From Vibrio crassostreae (GTDB lineage: Bacteria > Pseudomonadota > Gammaproteobacteria > Enterobacterales > Vibrionaceae), in assembly GCF_024347415.1 (NCBI RefSeq), contig NZ_AP025478.1, positions 62,001 to 126,000 on the forward strand: DNA of 64,000 bases, read 5' to 3'. The position numbers and the translations under genes were made by a program. The notes under the pieces were generated by a model. That model saw only the letters and a program-made list of their open reading frames with translations. It was not told where the DNA came from and made no database searches. Positions 28,799 through 38,023 of the stretch are shown piece by piece (the stretch's first letter is position 1; each line of letters starts with the position of its first letter).

Positions 28799-29565
28799 TG
28801 ACGTCACTTTCAATAGAAAATCTTGCCGTCCCAATTGGAAGAAAACTCGTTTTAAAGAAGGTAGATGCCCACTTTTTGGGTGGCGAATTTGCCGCCATTT
28901 TAGGGCCCAATGGCGCAGGAAAAACGACATTACTCAAAGCTATCCTGGGCATCATTCCTTCTGATGGGAAGATTAATTCAAGTGGGGAGGACGGGCTGAG
29001 CTTACCGCTACAATCCTTCTCGTACCTATGTCAACTCAACAAATCTCCCTGCCAATTAACGGTTATTGAGTTTGTCTTGTTGGGCTTGGTTCATCAACTA
29101 AGTTGGAACATCACATTTGAACAAGAACAAAAAGCAGACGCCATCCTTAATTATCTAGGTTTGAGAAATCTCGCCCCTAGACAGTTTTCTCAACTAAGTG
29201 GTGGTCAGCAACAGCTGGTTTCACTGGCGCAAGCTCTTGTTGCTGAGCCCAAGGTCTTGCTCTTAGATGAACCAACAAGCGCCTTAGATCTCAAGCATCA
29301 AGTCCAAATTTTAGACCTTGTTCGTCAATATACTCGAGCCAAAAATATCATCACAATTGCGGTCCTACACGACCTCTCTCTCGCTGCTCGATACTGCGAC
29401 CATCTTCTCTTAATGAATGATGGTGAAGTCCAATATTGCGGTAAACCAAAAGATGTGCTCGATTCTGAAAGGTTGGGGCAAATCTATCAGATTCATGTGG
29501 ACGTAGGTTGTTGCGTTCATGGACATACCCACGTCACCCCAGTTCGAGCTCTTGAAACGGATTAG
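28798..29565 (+). CDS. ABC transporter ATPase with a Cys/His-rich tail
   Basis: 255 residues. Motifs in order: Walker A GPNGAGKT (36-43), signature LSGGQQQ (about 134), Walker B VLLLDEP (about 152) and the switch histidine in VLHDLSLAARY. It powers the FecCD permease encoded before it. The C-terminus is unusual: after the normal fold it ends in a short tail, DVGCCVHGHTHVTPVRAL, containing two cysteines and three histidines close together, which could bind zinc and sense cytoplasmic metal. That role is inference. Eight bases separate its stop from the CntL-like gene. Confidence 0.88.
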   Translation: MTSLSIENLAVPIGRKLVLKKVDAHFLGGEFAAILGPNGAGKTTLLKAILGIIPSDGKINSSGEDGLSLPLQSFSYLCQLNKSPCQLTVIEFVLLGLVHQLSWNITFEQEQKADAILNYLGLRNLAPRQFSQLSGGQQQLVSLAQALVAEPKVLLLDEPTSALDLKHQVQILDLVRQYTRAKNIITIAVLHDLSLAARYCDHLLLMNDGEVQYCGKPKDVLDSERLGQIYQIHVDVGCCVHGHTHVTPVRALETD

Positions 29566-29573
29566 GCATTCTT

Positions 29574-30353
29574 ATGACCATGAATAAAAGGCATTATCAA
29601 TTATTAGTTTCTCTATCCACGTTTGAATCTCAAATTCAAACCCTGACTCACTACAGTCTTGAAAATTGTGAATGTTTTGTCCTTTTGCAAGATAAAATTG
29701 ATGAGTTATGTGCTTGGATCTTGCAAGAAAATTCTAAAACCCTTAGCGATGATTTTGAGACGTTCCCTGAGTACGGACGTCTAATCAAGCAGCTTCGCGA
29801 AACTGCTGTAAAAGCTCTGTGTTTATTGGAAAAACATCAGTCTCAGTGTGCCAGAGACCATCAAATCGACATCAGCGAATATTTATACCAACTTTCTGAA
29901 AACACAAAAATTGAACTAAAAAAAGCAGGAATTGAAAGCAACTCTCGAGTCCTGTTTATTGGCTCAGGGTCCTATCCGGTTTCTGCTTTTACTATATCTC
30001 AGATCACAGGCGCTCTCGTGCACGGTATCGACCTGGATGAGCAAGCAGTGAAAATGGCCAACCAACTCAACTTATCAACCACTTTTAGCTGCAAAGATCT
30101 AATCACTGAGTTTGCCTCTTTCCGGCCAACTCATGTTGTAGTAGCCTCTTTAGTGGAACATAAATGGGAGCTACTCAGACAGCTTAAACCTCATCTTAAC
30201 CACTCTCACCGAGTATTAGTTCGATTCGGTAATGGTTTAAAGTCCGCCTTCAATTACCCTTTCAACCCAAACCTAATTGATGGGTGGGAAACACAACAGA
30301 TCCATAACGATGCAGCGATATATAACACCGTCTTAATGGAGCGCGCAAAATGA
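29574..30353 (+). CDS. cntL: Nicotianamine-synthase-like aminobutanoyltransferase (CntL type)
   Basis: 259 residues. The C-terminal half has a methyltransferase-like SAM-binding fold with VLFIGSGSYPVSAFTIS near residue 125 and HGIDLDEQAVKMA after it, as in bacterial nicotianamine-synthase-like enzymes. CntL transfers one aminobutanoate group from S-adenosylmethionine to an amino acid, histidine in the known staphylopine, pseudopaline and yersinopine pathways. The N-terminal half is helical, with a cysteine-rich patch. No histidine racemase gene (cntK) is present in the operon, so an L-histidine backbone, as in pseudopaline and yersinopine, would be expected. The stop overlaps the dehydrogenase start by four bases. 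Confidence 0.8.
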   Translation: MTMNKRHYQLLVSLSTFESQIQTLTHYSLENCECFVLLQDKIDELCAWILQENSKTLSDDFETFPEYGRLIKQLRETAVKALCLLEKHQSQCARDHQIDISEYLYQLSENTKIELKKAGIESNSRVLFIGSGSYPVSAFTISQITGALVHGIDLDEQAVKMANQLNLSTTFSCKDLITEFASFRPTHVVVASLVEHKWELLRQLKPHLNHSHRVLVRFGNGLKSAFNYPFNPNLIDGWETQQIHNDAAIYNTVLMERAK

Positions 30354-31624
30354 CTCTTTCATTAGGAAAAGTGTTAATCGTAGGCACAGGGCCAGCCGCA
30401 TTTCAGACAGCAAAAATCATCAGAAACCAGTGCGAGCAACTTGGGTTAGTAAACCGCTCATCAGAGCGCTGGCAGCCGATGTTCGAAAGCTTACACAACG
30501 AACGTATTGCGCATATTATCGCTGCCAAATCCTCTTTGAAACGAATGGCAGGGCAGGTGATATTTGATGCGGTTTTTGAAGATTTACGCGATGTAAGCGG
30601 ACAATGGGATACGTTGGTTCTGGCCACCCCATCTCATGCTTATTCAGCGGTTCTATTGGCTTTACCTAAATCGTGTTTGAGTTCCGCAAAAATAGTAGTC
30701 CTCATTTCATCCTTATTTGGGGGGCACCGGATTGTGAAAGGCTTGTTTTCAGAACTGAATTTAACTCCCAACGTATTGATATTTTCCAATTACTTTGCGG
30801 CCACTAAATTTATAACGGAACAAGCTGGCGTTCGTGTCCTTACCAAAGCGGTTAAAAAACGTATTTATGCTTACTCAAGTAAAGAAAAATGCCCTGTCCT
30901 AGAGCTACTGACTCAAACTTTAGCGGGTATCGGTGTTGAAGTTGTCGAGTTGGAAAATGGGTTTAGCGTAGAAGGACGAAACATTACCTCTTTCGTTCAT
31001 CCCGCATTTTTTATTACCCCTTTCTCGCTCAATCATATCTTAAGTGAGACGAGAGAAGTTAAGTACATGTACAAACTTTTCCCTGAGGGACCGATCACAA
31101 CCGAAACCATCCACATTTTGGTTGAGCTATGGCGCGATATATCGAGATTGATGCTTCACTTTAACGGAACATCATTTAACTTGTTACAATTTCTCAATGA
31201 TGACAACTATCCTGTGCATCCAGAAACCATTCGTCGTCGTCAAATTGAGCAGTTTATGTCGCTCACTCCAATAGCGCAGGAATATTTGGTTTACGTCCGA
31301 TACAGCGCGATTCTGATCGATCCTTTTTCTAAGCCGGATGAAAATGGGTGCTACTTCAACTTCTCTGCCGTGCCCTATGCCCAAGGTAAGGTGGAAAAAG
31401 GCAAGTTGTCTTTACCTCGAATACCTAAAGAAGATATACAGAATCTTTACTGGCTTCAAGTCTTAGGCAGAGCGCATGGGATTGCCTTACCGAGCGTTAA
31501 CCGTGTGCTAGGCATATTCGAATCTTGGTTAAGTAGCTCTCAACTCCCTCACCATTTGATTGAAGAGTCCCGCACTCAAGCGCACCAATACCTTGGTTGG
31601 GTGCGTCTATCATACGACCTTTAA
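30350..31624 (+). CDS. cntM: Opine metallophore dehydrogenase (CntM type)
   Basis: 424 residues, the usual length for staphylopine-type opine dehydrogenases. The N-terminus has a Rossmann NAD(P)H site with GTGPAAFQTAKII (residues 12-24). The middle contains the HPAFFITPFSLN and FNGTSFNLLQFLND stretches of the family, and the C-terminal dimer region reads AQEYLVYVRYSAILIDPF. The enzyme reductively condenses the CntL product with an alpha-keto acid: pyruvate gives staphylopine or yersinopine, alpha-ketoglutarate gives pseudopaline. Which one is used here cannot be read off. It overlaps CntL by four bases and is followed after 11 bases by the exporter. A fragment of a second, related gene lies at 53.7 kb. 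Confidence 0.85.
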   Translation: MTLSLGKVLIVGTGPAAFQTAKIIRNQCEQLGLVNRSSERWQPMFESLHNERIAHIIAAKSSLKRMAGQVIFDAVFEDLRDVSGQWDTLVLATPSHAYSAVLLALPKSCLSSAKIVVLISSLFGGHRIVKGLFSELNLTPNVLIFSNYFAATKFITEQAGVRVLTKAVKKRIYAYSSKEKCPVLELLTQTLAGIGVEVVELENGFSVEGRNITSFVHPAFFITPFSLNHILSETREVKYMYKLFPEGPITTETIHILVELWRDISRLMLHFNGTSFNLLQFLNDDNYPVHPETIRRRQIEQFMSLTPIAQEYLVYVRYSAILIDPFSKPDENGCYFNFSAVPYAQGKVEKGKLSLPRIPKEDIQNLYWLQVLGRAHGIALPSVNRVLGIFESWLSSSQLPHHLIEESRTQAHQYLGWVRLSYDL

Positions 31625-31635
31625 AGAAACCCATC

Positions 31636-32481
31636 ATGAACAACGGTGTAGCGTTAACTATATTTTCTGCGTTCATTTTTAGTGTCATGAACGCACTTAT
31701 TAAAGCGGCCAGTTTGACGATTCCAAGCTCTGAAATTGTCTTCTTCCGAAGCGCAATAGGAACCGTTCTGATTTTAGGGTTAATGTGGAAAGCGAGTATC
31801 AGGTTTTCTACCACGGGCATACCAATGCTTTTGCTTCGTGGCCTGTTTGGGGCGTTTTATCTGCTCGCTTTTGTGTACGCGATTACCCACATGCCGCTAG
31901 CGGACGCCGTGATTTTGGCTTACCTGTCCCCGTTCTTCGTTATATTACTTTCCAACCTAATTTTGGGAGAAAAAGTCCCTAAAAAAGTAGCATTCCTTTT
32001 TCCGCTCGCTTTGGTTGGAGTTACCTTAATTGTAAATCCATTTAGCTTCGACACATTTAATTTGTATGCCCTCTCAGGGGTGGCGAGTGCTTTTTTTGCG
32101 GCGGCTGCCTCTATCACTATTCGTCACCTGAGTAAGAGGCACCATATTTACGAGATTGTGTTTTATTTTCTTTTCACTTCGATGTTGGTATCCGGTTACT
32201 TGATGAGAGATGAGTTTGTGGTTCCACAGGGCATTGCGTGGATTCATCTAATTGCCATTGGTCTTGTTTCGCTCATTGGGCAAATGTTCCTAACAAAGGC
32301 ATTCAGTCATGAAAACGCCGCTGTAGTTGCAGTCACCCGCTATATCGGCTTGGTTTTCAATATACTTTGGGGGGTTATTTTTTGGTATGAAATCCCTAGT
32401 TGGATGAGCACATGTGGCGTTATTATCATAATAACAACATCTATTTCCCTCTCGCTAAAGAAAAAAAATATTATTCCATGA
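31636..32481 (+). CDS. cntI: EamA-family exporter (CntI type)
   Basis: 281 residues with ten membrane segments in two EamA repeats (first ends near VNPF, second covers IWGVIF-type motifs near the C-terminus). In Pseudomonas, CntI of this family exports newly made pseudopaline from the cytoplasm. It is the last gene of the operon, starting 11 bases after the dehydrogenase. The start at 31636 was chosen because a longer reading begins inside cntM. No outer-membrane TonB-dependent receptor follows within the window, so re-uptake across the outer membrane would need a receptor encoded elsewhere. Confidence 0.82.
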   Translation: MNNGVALTIFSAFIFSVMNALIKAASLTIPSSEIVFFRSAIGTVLILGLMWKASIRFSTTGIPMLLLRGLFGAFYLLAFVYAITHMPLADAVILAYLSPFFVILLSNLILGEKVPKKVAFLFPLALVGVTLIVNPFSFDTFNLYALSGVASAFFAAAASITIRHLSKRHHIYEIVFYFLFTSMLVSGYLMRDEFVVPQGIAWIHLIAIGLVSLIGQMFLTKAFSHENAAVVAVTRYIGLVFNILWGVIFWYEIPSWMSTCGVIIIITTSISLSLKKKNIIP

Positions 32482-32699
32482 TCTGAGTACCACCTAGAAA
32501 ACAAACCAATCAAAGAGAGTAGGGAAAGATAAGGTCGACTGACTTCCAATAAATTATTAGTATTTTATAAGATATATAGTCATATTTAAAGACGAGCCTT
32601 TGACACAAGGGGACAAGGGGTTATCATGAAATCTAGAAAACGAATATTTCTTATTTTGTAGATTGGTGTGCTTTAAAAAGAAGCAAGGAGGTTTTAACA

Positions 32700-32921
32700 A
32701 TGGTTTATAGATTAGCACTATTTCGCCATCAGCACCCTATTTTAGGGGCAGGATGCGAATTATTTGTAGTCCTGATAGCTTTTTTATCGATAACCTTACC
32801 GCTGATATATGAGGAAAGCTTGTTGGTGCTGGGAGTATCTTCAGGACTTTCCATCATCTGCTTTACTCTATTTTTAATTTTTGCCAAAAGTGACAAGATC
32901 CGAAGGTCTCTGCCTAACTAA
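32700..32921 (+). CDS. Small membrane protein
   Basis: 73 residues with two hydrophobic segments (about 19-38 and 42-63) and a basic C-terminus (KSDKIRRSLPN). The start is convincing: AGCAAGGAGGTTTTAACA precedes the ATG. No family is recognised. It lies 218 bases after the metallophore exporter in the same direction; whether it is co-transcribed is unclear. Confidence 0.55.
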   Translation: MVYRLALFRHQHPILGAGCELFVVLIAFLSITLPLIYEESLLVLGVSSGLSIICFTLFLIFAKSDKIRRSLPN

Positions 32922-33067
32922 GTTAAATAAAGAAAAAACTATTGCCCTCCTCATGATGTGAGAAGTAATAAAAAGTTCATTTATAATTAAATTAACCATA
33001 AATAATTAGAATTTTAAATTAGATATTTATTTAATGAAATTCATTTCAATTATAATGAACTAAGACA

Positions 33068-36000
33068 ATGCTTAAGCGTATAATAACTATCCTCCATTTT
33101 TTCATCCTAATAACCCTAATAGGATGCAATCCGGAAGAAGTAGAAAATCCAACCATTGAACCAACGGCAATATTAACACGAATTGATATTATTCCCTCAC
33201 CTCTAAAAACACGAGGAACAAGTCAGTTAAAATTAGCTAAAGGTAACAAGCAAGCATTCATCGCCACAGGTCATTACTCTGATGGATCATCAAAGGTACT
33301 ATCAAATTTAAGCTTAAGCGCGTGGCGTTCAAGTAACGAGGAGACCGGGTTTTTTTCTAAATCGGGCGTATTTTCAACGGGGAATACAACTGGGGATGTC
33401 ACTGTTTATCTAATTAAAGACAACGTCACCAGTAACACGGTGAGCGTGGAGGTCAGCGCGGCGGTCATCACCACGCTGGCGGTCACACCGCCAGCGAGTG
33501 AGTTGGCAATGGGTCAAATGAGACCACTCACCGCTATCGCAACCTACAGTGACGGCACTTCCTCTGATGTGAGCGATTCCGTCACCTGGACCTCGGAGGC
33601 TCTAAGTACCGCGACAGTAACGCCGACTGGCCGACTGGCTGGCGTCGACGTCGGACACACAACGATAACCGCCACTAAAGACAACGTCACCAGTAACACG
33701 GTGAGCGTGGAGGTCAGCGCGGCGGTCATCACCACGCTGGCGGTCACACCGCCAGCGAGTGAGTTGGCAATGGGTCAAATGAGACCACTCACCGCTATCG
33801 CAACCTACAGTGACGGCACTTCCTCTGATGTGAGCGATTCCGTCACCTGGACCTCGGAGGCTCTAAGTACCGCGACAGTAACGCCGACTGGCCGACTGGC
33901 TGGCGTCGACGTCGGACACACAACGATAACCGCCACTAAAGACAACGTCACCAGTAACACGGTGAGCGTGGAGGTCAGCGCGGCGGTCATCACCACGCTG
34001 GCGGTCACACCGCCAGCGAGTGAGTTGGCAATGGGTCAAATGAGACCACTCACCGCTATCGCAACCTACAGTGACGGCACTTCCTCTGATGTGAGCGATT
34101 CCGTCACCTGGACCTCGGAGGCTCTAAGTACCGCGACAGTAACGCCGACTGGCCGACTGGCTGGCGTCGACGTCGGACACACAACGATAACCGCCACTAA
34201 AGACAACGTCACCAGTAACACGGTGAGCGTGGAGGTCAGCGCGGCGGTCATCACCACGCTGGCGGTCACACCGCCAGCGAGTGAGTTGGCAATGGGTCAA
34301 ATGAGACCACTCACCGCTATCGCAACCTACAGTGACGGCACTTCCTCTGATGTGAGCGATTCCGTCACCTGGACCTCGGAGGCTCTAAGTACCGCGACAG
34401 TAACGCCGACTGGCCGACTGGCTGGCGTCGACGTCGGACACACAACGATAACCGCCACTAAAGACAACGTCACCAGTAACACGGTGAGCGTGGAGGTCAG
34501 CGCGGCGGTCATCACCACGCTGGCGGTCACACCGCCAGCGAGTGAGTTGGCAATGGGTCAAATGAGACCACTCACCGCTATCGCAACCTACAGTGACGGC
34601 ACTTCCTCTGATGTGAGCGATTCCGTCACCTGGACCTCGGAGGCTCTAAGTACCGCGACAGTAACGCCGACTGGCCGACTGGCTGGCGTCGACGTCGGAC
34701 ACACAACGATAACCGCCACTAAAGACAACGTCACCAGTAACACGGTGAGCGTGGAGGTCAGCGCGGCGGTCATCACCACGCTGGCGGTCACACCGCCAGC
34801 GAGTGAGTTGGCAATGGGTCAAATGAGACCACTCACCGCTATCGCAACCTACAGTGACGGCACTTCCTCTGATGTGAGCGATTCCGTCACCTGGACCTCG
34901 GAGGCTCTAAGTACCGCGACAGTAACGCCGACTGGCCGACTGGCTGGCGTCGACGTCGGACACACAACGATAACCGCCACTAAAGACAACGTCACCAGTA
35001 ACACGGTGAGCGTGGAGGTCAGCGCGGCGGTCATCACCACGCTGGCGGTCACACCGCCAGCGAGTGAGTTGGCAATGGGTCAAATGAGACCACTCACCGC
35101 TATCGCAACCTACAGTGACGGCACTTCCTCTGATGTGAGCGATTCCGTCACCTGGACCTCGGAGGCTCTAAGTACCGCGACAGTAACGCCGACTGGCCGA
35201 CTGGCTGGCGTCGACGTCGGACACACAACGATAACCGCCACTAAAGACAACGTCACCAGTAACACGGTGAGCGTGGAGGTCAGCGCGGCGGTCATCACCA
35301 CGCTGGCGGTCACACCGCCAGCGAGTGAGTTGGCAATGGGTCAAATGAGACCACTCACCGCTATCGCAACCTACAGTGACGGCACTTCCTCTGATGTGAG
35401 CGATTCCGTCACCTGGACCTCGGAGGCTCTAAGTACCGCGACAGTAACGCCGACTGGCCGACTGGCTGGCGTCGACGTCGGACACACAACGATAACCGCC
35501 ACTAAAGACAACGTCACCAGTAACACGGTGAGCGTGGAGGTCAGCGCGGCGGTCATCACCACGCTGGCGGTCACACCGCCAGCGAGTGAGTTGGCAATGG
35601 GTCAAATGAGACCACTCACCGCTATCGCAACCTACAGTGACGGCACTTCCTCTGATGTGAGCGATTCCGTCACCTGGACCTCGGAGGCTCTAAGTACCGC
35701 GACAGTAACGCCGACTGGCCGACTGGCTGGCGTCGACGTCGGACACACAACGATAACCGCCACTAAAGACAACGTCACCAGTAACACGGTGAGCGTGGAG
35801 GTCAGCGCGGCGGTCATCACCACGCTGGCGGTCACACCGCCAGCGAGTGAGTTGGCAATGGGTCAAATGAGACCACTCACCGCTATCGCAACCTACAGTG
35901 ACGGCACTTCCTCTGATGTGAGCGATTCCGTCACCTGGACCTCGGAGGCTCTAAGTACCGCGACAGTAACGCCGACTGGCCGACTGGCTGGCGTCGACGT

Positions 36001-37555
36001 CGGACACACAACGATAACCGCCACTAAAGACAACGTCACCAGTAACACGGTGAGCGTGGAGGTCAGCGCGGCGGTCATCACCACGCTGGCGGTCACACCG
36101 CCAGCGAGTGAGTTGGCAATGGGTCAAATGAGACCACTCACCGCTATCGCAACCTACAGTGACGGCACTTCCTCTGATGTGAGCGATTCCGTCACCTGGA
36201 CCTCGGAGGCTCTAAGTACCGCGACAGTAACGCCGACTGGCCGACTGGCTGGCGTCGACGTCGGACACACAACGATAACCGCCACTAAAGACAACGTCAC
36301 CAGTAACACGGTGAGCGTGGAGGTCAGCGCGGCGGTCATCACCACGCTGGCGGTCACACCGCCAGCGAGTGAGTTGGCAATGGGTCAAATGAGACCACTC
36401 ACCGCTATCGCAACCTACAGTGACGGCACTTCCTCTGATGTGAGCGATTCCGTCACCTGGACCTCGGAGGCTCTAAGTACCGCGACAGTAACGCCGACTG
36501 GCCGACTGGCTGGCGTCGACGTCGGACACACAACGATAACCGCCACTAAAGACAACGTCACCAGTAACACGGTGAGCGTGGAGGTCAGCGCGGCGGTCAT
36601 CACCACGCTGGCGGTCACACCGCCAGCGAGTGAGTTGGCAATGGGTCAAATGAGACCACTCACCGCTATCGCAACCTACAGTGACGGCACTTCCTCTGAT
36701 GTGAGCGATTCCGTCACCTGGACCTCGGAGGCTCTAAGTACCGCGACAGTAACGCCGACTGGCCGACTGGCTGGCGTCGACGTCGGACACACAACGATAA
36801 CCGCCACTAAAGACAACGTCACCAGTAACACGGTGAGCGTGGAGGTCAGCGCGGCGGTCATCACCACGCTGGCGGTCACACCGCCAGCGAGTGAGTTGGC
36901 AATGGGTCAAATGAGACCACTCACCGCTATCGCAACCTACAGTGACGGCACTTCCTCTGATGTGAGCGATTCCGTCACCTGGACCTCGGAGGCTCTAAGT
37001 ACCGCGACAGTAACGCCGACTGGCCGACTGGCTGGCGTCGACGTCGGACACACAACGATAACCGCCACTAAAGACAACGTCACCAGTAACACGGTGAGCG
37101 TGGAGGTGTATATATGTAGGAACACTGGTGTTTCATGTACTGATGTATTCGAGGTTGGCAATGGGAAGTTGTTTACCAATTCACCATCAAGAATCGCTCT
37201 ACATAGCATCGGAGGAAGTGTAAATAATGGTTTTACGCAAGAAATCGGAACTTCTGGGCCTGCTGGAAATTTTGTTTGGTTCAATTGGGCGAATGCAAAC
37301 AGATTATGTGCCACCTATAGTAACGAGAGTTTAGCAGGACGTACTAATTGGCGTTTGGCAACAAGAAATGAGTTAAAGTTAGAGCTCTTCAATACATACG
37401 GCAATATGTTCAACGCGCGCGGTTGGCCAGTCAGGCTCAACTACTGGTCAAGCACAAGCCGTGGACCTGGCTTTTTAAATGTAAGCCTCAGGGGGGGCAA
37501 TGAAGGAGCGAGTCTAGAAGAAGAATTGTACGCGTCCTGCGTCTCAGTTCCTTAA
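33068..37555 (+). CDS. Surface lipoprotein with 14 identical Ig-like repeats and an Lcl-type C-terminal domain
   Basis: 1495 residues. A signal peptide ends in the lipobox TLIGC, so the protein is lipid-anchored at Cys20. A divergent Ig-like (BIG2) domain occupies about residues 35-116. Then come fourteen copies of an 87-residue BIG2 unit (about 117-1346), each with LTAIATYSDGTSSDVSD, WTSEALSTATV and HTTITATKDN. The C-terminal 145 residues form a DUF1566/Lcl-like domain: FVWFNWANANRLC, TNWRLATRNELKLEL and YWSSTS. Such proteins usually extend an adhesive or binding domain away from the cell. The repeat DNA is visibly GC-richer than its AT-rich flanks, suggesting separate origin or recent amplification. 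A terminator hairpin follows. Confidence 0.85.
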   Translation: MLKRIITILHFFILITLIGCNPEEVENPTIEPTAILTRIDIIPSPLKTRGTSQLKLAKGNKQAFIATGHYSDGSSKVLSNLSLSAWRSSNEETGFFSKSGVFSTGNTTGDVTVYLIKDNVTSNTVSVEVSAAVITTLAVTPPASELAMGQMRPLTAIATYSDGTSSDVSDSVTWTSEALSTATVTPTGRLAGVDVGHTTITATKDNVTSNTVSVEVSAAVITTLAVTPPASELAMGQMRPLTAIATYSDGTSSDVSDSVTWTSEALSTATVTPTGRLAGVDVGHTTITATKDNVTSNTVSVEVSAAVITTLAVTPPASELAMGQMRPLTAIATYSDGTSSDVSDSVTWTSEALSTATVTPTGRLAGVDVGHTTITATKDNVTSNTVSVEVSAAVITTLAVTPPASELAMGQMRPLTAIATYSDGTSSDVSDSVTWTSEALSTATVTPTGRLAGVDVGHTTITATKDNVTSNTVSVEVSAAVITTLAVTPPASELAMGQMRPLTAIATYSDGTSSDVSDSVTWTSEALSTATVTPTGRLAGVDVGHTTITATKDNVTSNTVSVEVSAAVITTLAVTPPASELAMGQMRPLTAIATYSDGTSSDVSDSVTWTSEALSTATVTPTGRLAGVDVGHTTITATKDNVTSNTVSVEVSAAVITTLAVTPPASELAMGQMRPLTAIATYSDGTSSDVSDSVTWTSEALSTATVTPTGRLAGVDVGHTTITATKDNVTSNTVSVEVSAAVITTLAVTPPASELAMGQMRPLTAIATYSDGTSSDVSDSVTWTSEALSTATVTPTGRLAGVDVGHTTITATKDNVTSNTVSVEVSAAVITTLAVTPPASELAMGQMRPLTAIATYSDGTSSDVSDSVTWTSEALSTATVTPTGRLAGVDVGHTTITATKDNVTSNTVSVEVSAAVITTLAVTPPASELAMGQMRPLTAIATYSDGTSSDVSDSVTWTSEALSTATVTPTGRLAGVDVGHTTITATKDNVTSNTVSVEVSAAVITTLAVTPPASELAMGQMRPLTAIATYSDGTSSDVSDSVTWTSEALSTATVTPTGRLAGVDVGHTTITATKDNVTSNTVSVEVSAAVITTLAVTPPASELAMGQMRPLTAIATYSDGTSSDVSDSVTWTSEALSTATVTPTGRLAGVDVGHTTITATKDNVTSNTVSVEVSAAVITTLAVTPPASELAMGQMRPLTAIATYSDGTSSDVSDSVTWTSEALSTATVTPTGRLAGVDVGHTTITATKDNVTSNTVSVEVSAAVITTLAVTPPASELAMGQMRPLTAIATYSDGTSSDVSDSVTWTSEALSTATVTPTGRLAGVDVGHTTITATKDNVTSNTVSVEVYICRNTGVSCTDVFEVGNGKLFTNSPSRIALHSIGGSVNNGFTQEIGTSGPAGNFVWFNWANANRLCATYSNESLAGRTNWRLATRNELKLELFNTYGNMFNARGWPVRLNYWSSTSRGPGFLNVSLRGGNEGASLEEELYASCVSVP
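33416..37107 (+). repeat. Tandem array: 14 full 261-bp repeats plus a 38-bp partial copy
   Basis: The unit begins AAAGACAACGTCACC and recurs every 261 bases without visible base differences; 3692 bases equal 14 x 261 + 38. The frame is preserved (87 codons). Such an array can expand or contract by recombination, and its copy number in an assembly should be treated with care. Confidence 0.95.
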
Positions 37556-37582
37556 CATTTAACGTATATGAGTTCAAAACCT

Positions 37583-37614
37583 ATAACCACCTGTTCGGCA
37601 GGTGGTTATCTTTT
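37583..37614 (+). terminator. Rho-independent terminator of the repeat lipoprotein gene
   Basis: Eleven-base arms ATAACCACCTG and CAGGTGGTTAT around a TTCGG loop are followed by CTTTTTC, 28 bases after the stop codon. Confidence 0.8.
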
Positions 37615-38023
37615 TCATCGATATACAGTCAGCTGGAACTGTTTCACATAAGCTTCCAAAAGGGTTATATTTTCGTTTTGATTTCTATCCTATAGACGGA
37701 TTGTTTCTTAATGAGTCTTATTACCTAAAAAGTTCATCACCTGTTTAGTCGTAAATACCATCTAGCCTACACGCTCAAAGACAAGTATGAGAGATTTGAA
37801 GGTAAGGTTGGAAAAGGTGTTAAAAGGGCCGAAAAGCAATCAGGCTCTTCAATAAAATTGCGCAGACACGTAGAAAATATAGGGAAATCATTTTAGGTTA
37901 GAAGATATTTTTAGATAAATTCAGGGAAAATAAAGAAGTCACCTGACACCATTCAAAGTGTCAAGAAAGACAGCCTAGAGTAGGAAGCTGCCTCCAAAAG
38001 AAGGCGGCTATTTTACGATTTTT
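37615..38023. other. Gene-free region between convergent genes
   Basis: About 410 bases with no credible gene. A short plus-strand frame near 37745-37900 (FSRKYHLAYTLKDKY...) has no start and was not identified. Near 37985-38015 AGGAAGCTGCC...GGCGGCT forms an imperfect hairpin that may terminate the leftward lipoprotein gene. Confidence 0.35.

Noticed and set aside
33416..37107. CRISPR-like or satellite interpretation of the repeat array
   Set aside because: The unit is 261 bp, contiguous without spacers and keeps an open Ig-like frame, so it is protein repeat DNA.
33544..37314. Fourteen identical 67-codon (one longer) open frames on the minus strand of the repeat array
   Set aside because: They are shadows of the tandem repeats, recur with the same period, lack ribosome sites and have no independent protein-like features.
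37740..37900. Possible IS200/IS605 transposase remnant (KYHLAYTLKDKYERFEGKVG)
   Set aside because: Only weak resemblance over a short stretch, with no His-hydrophobe-His motif or hairpin ends.
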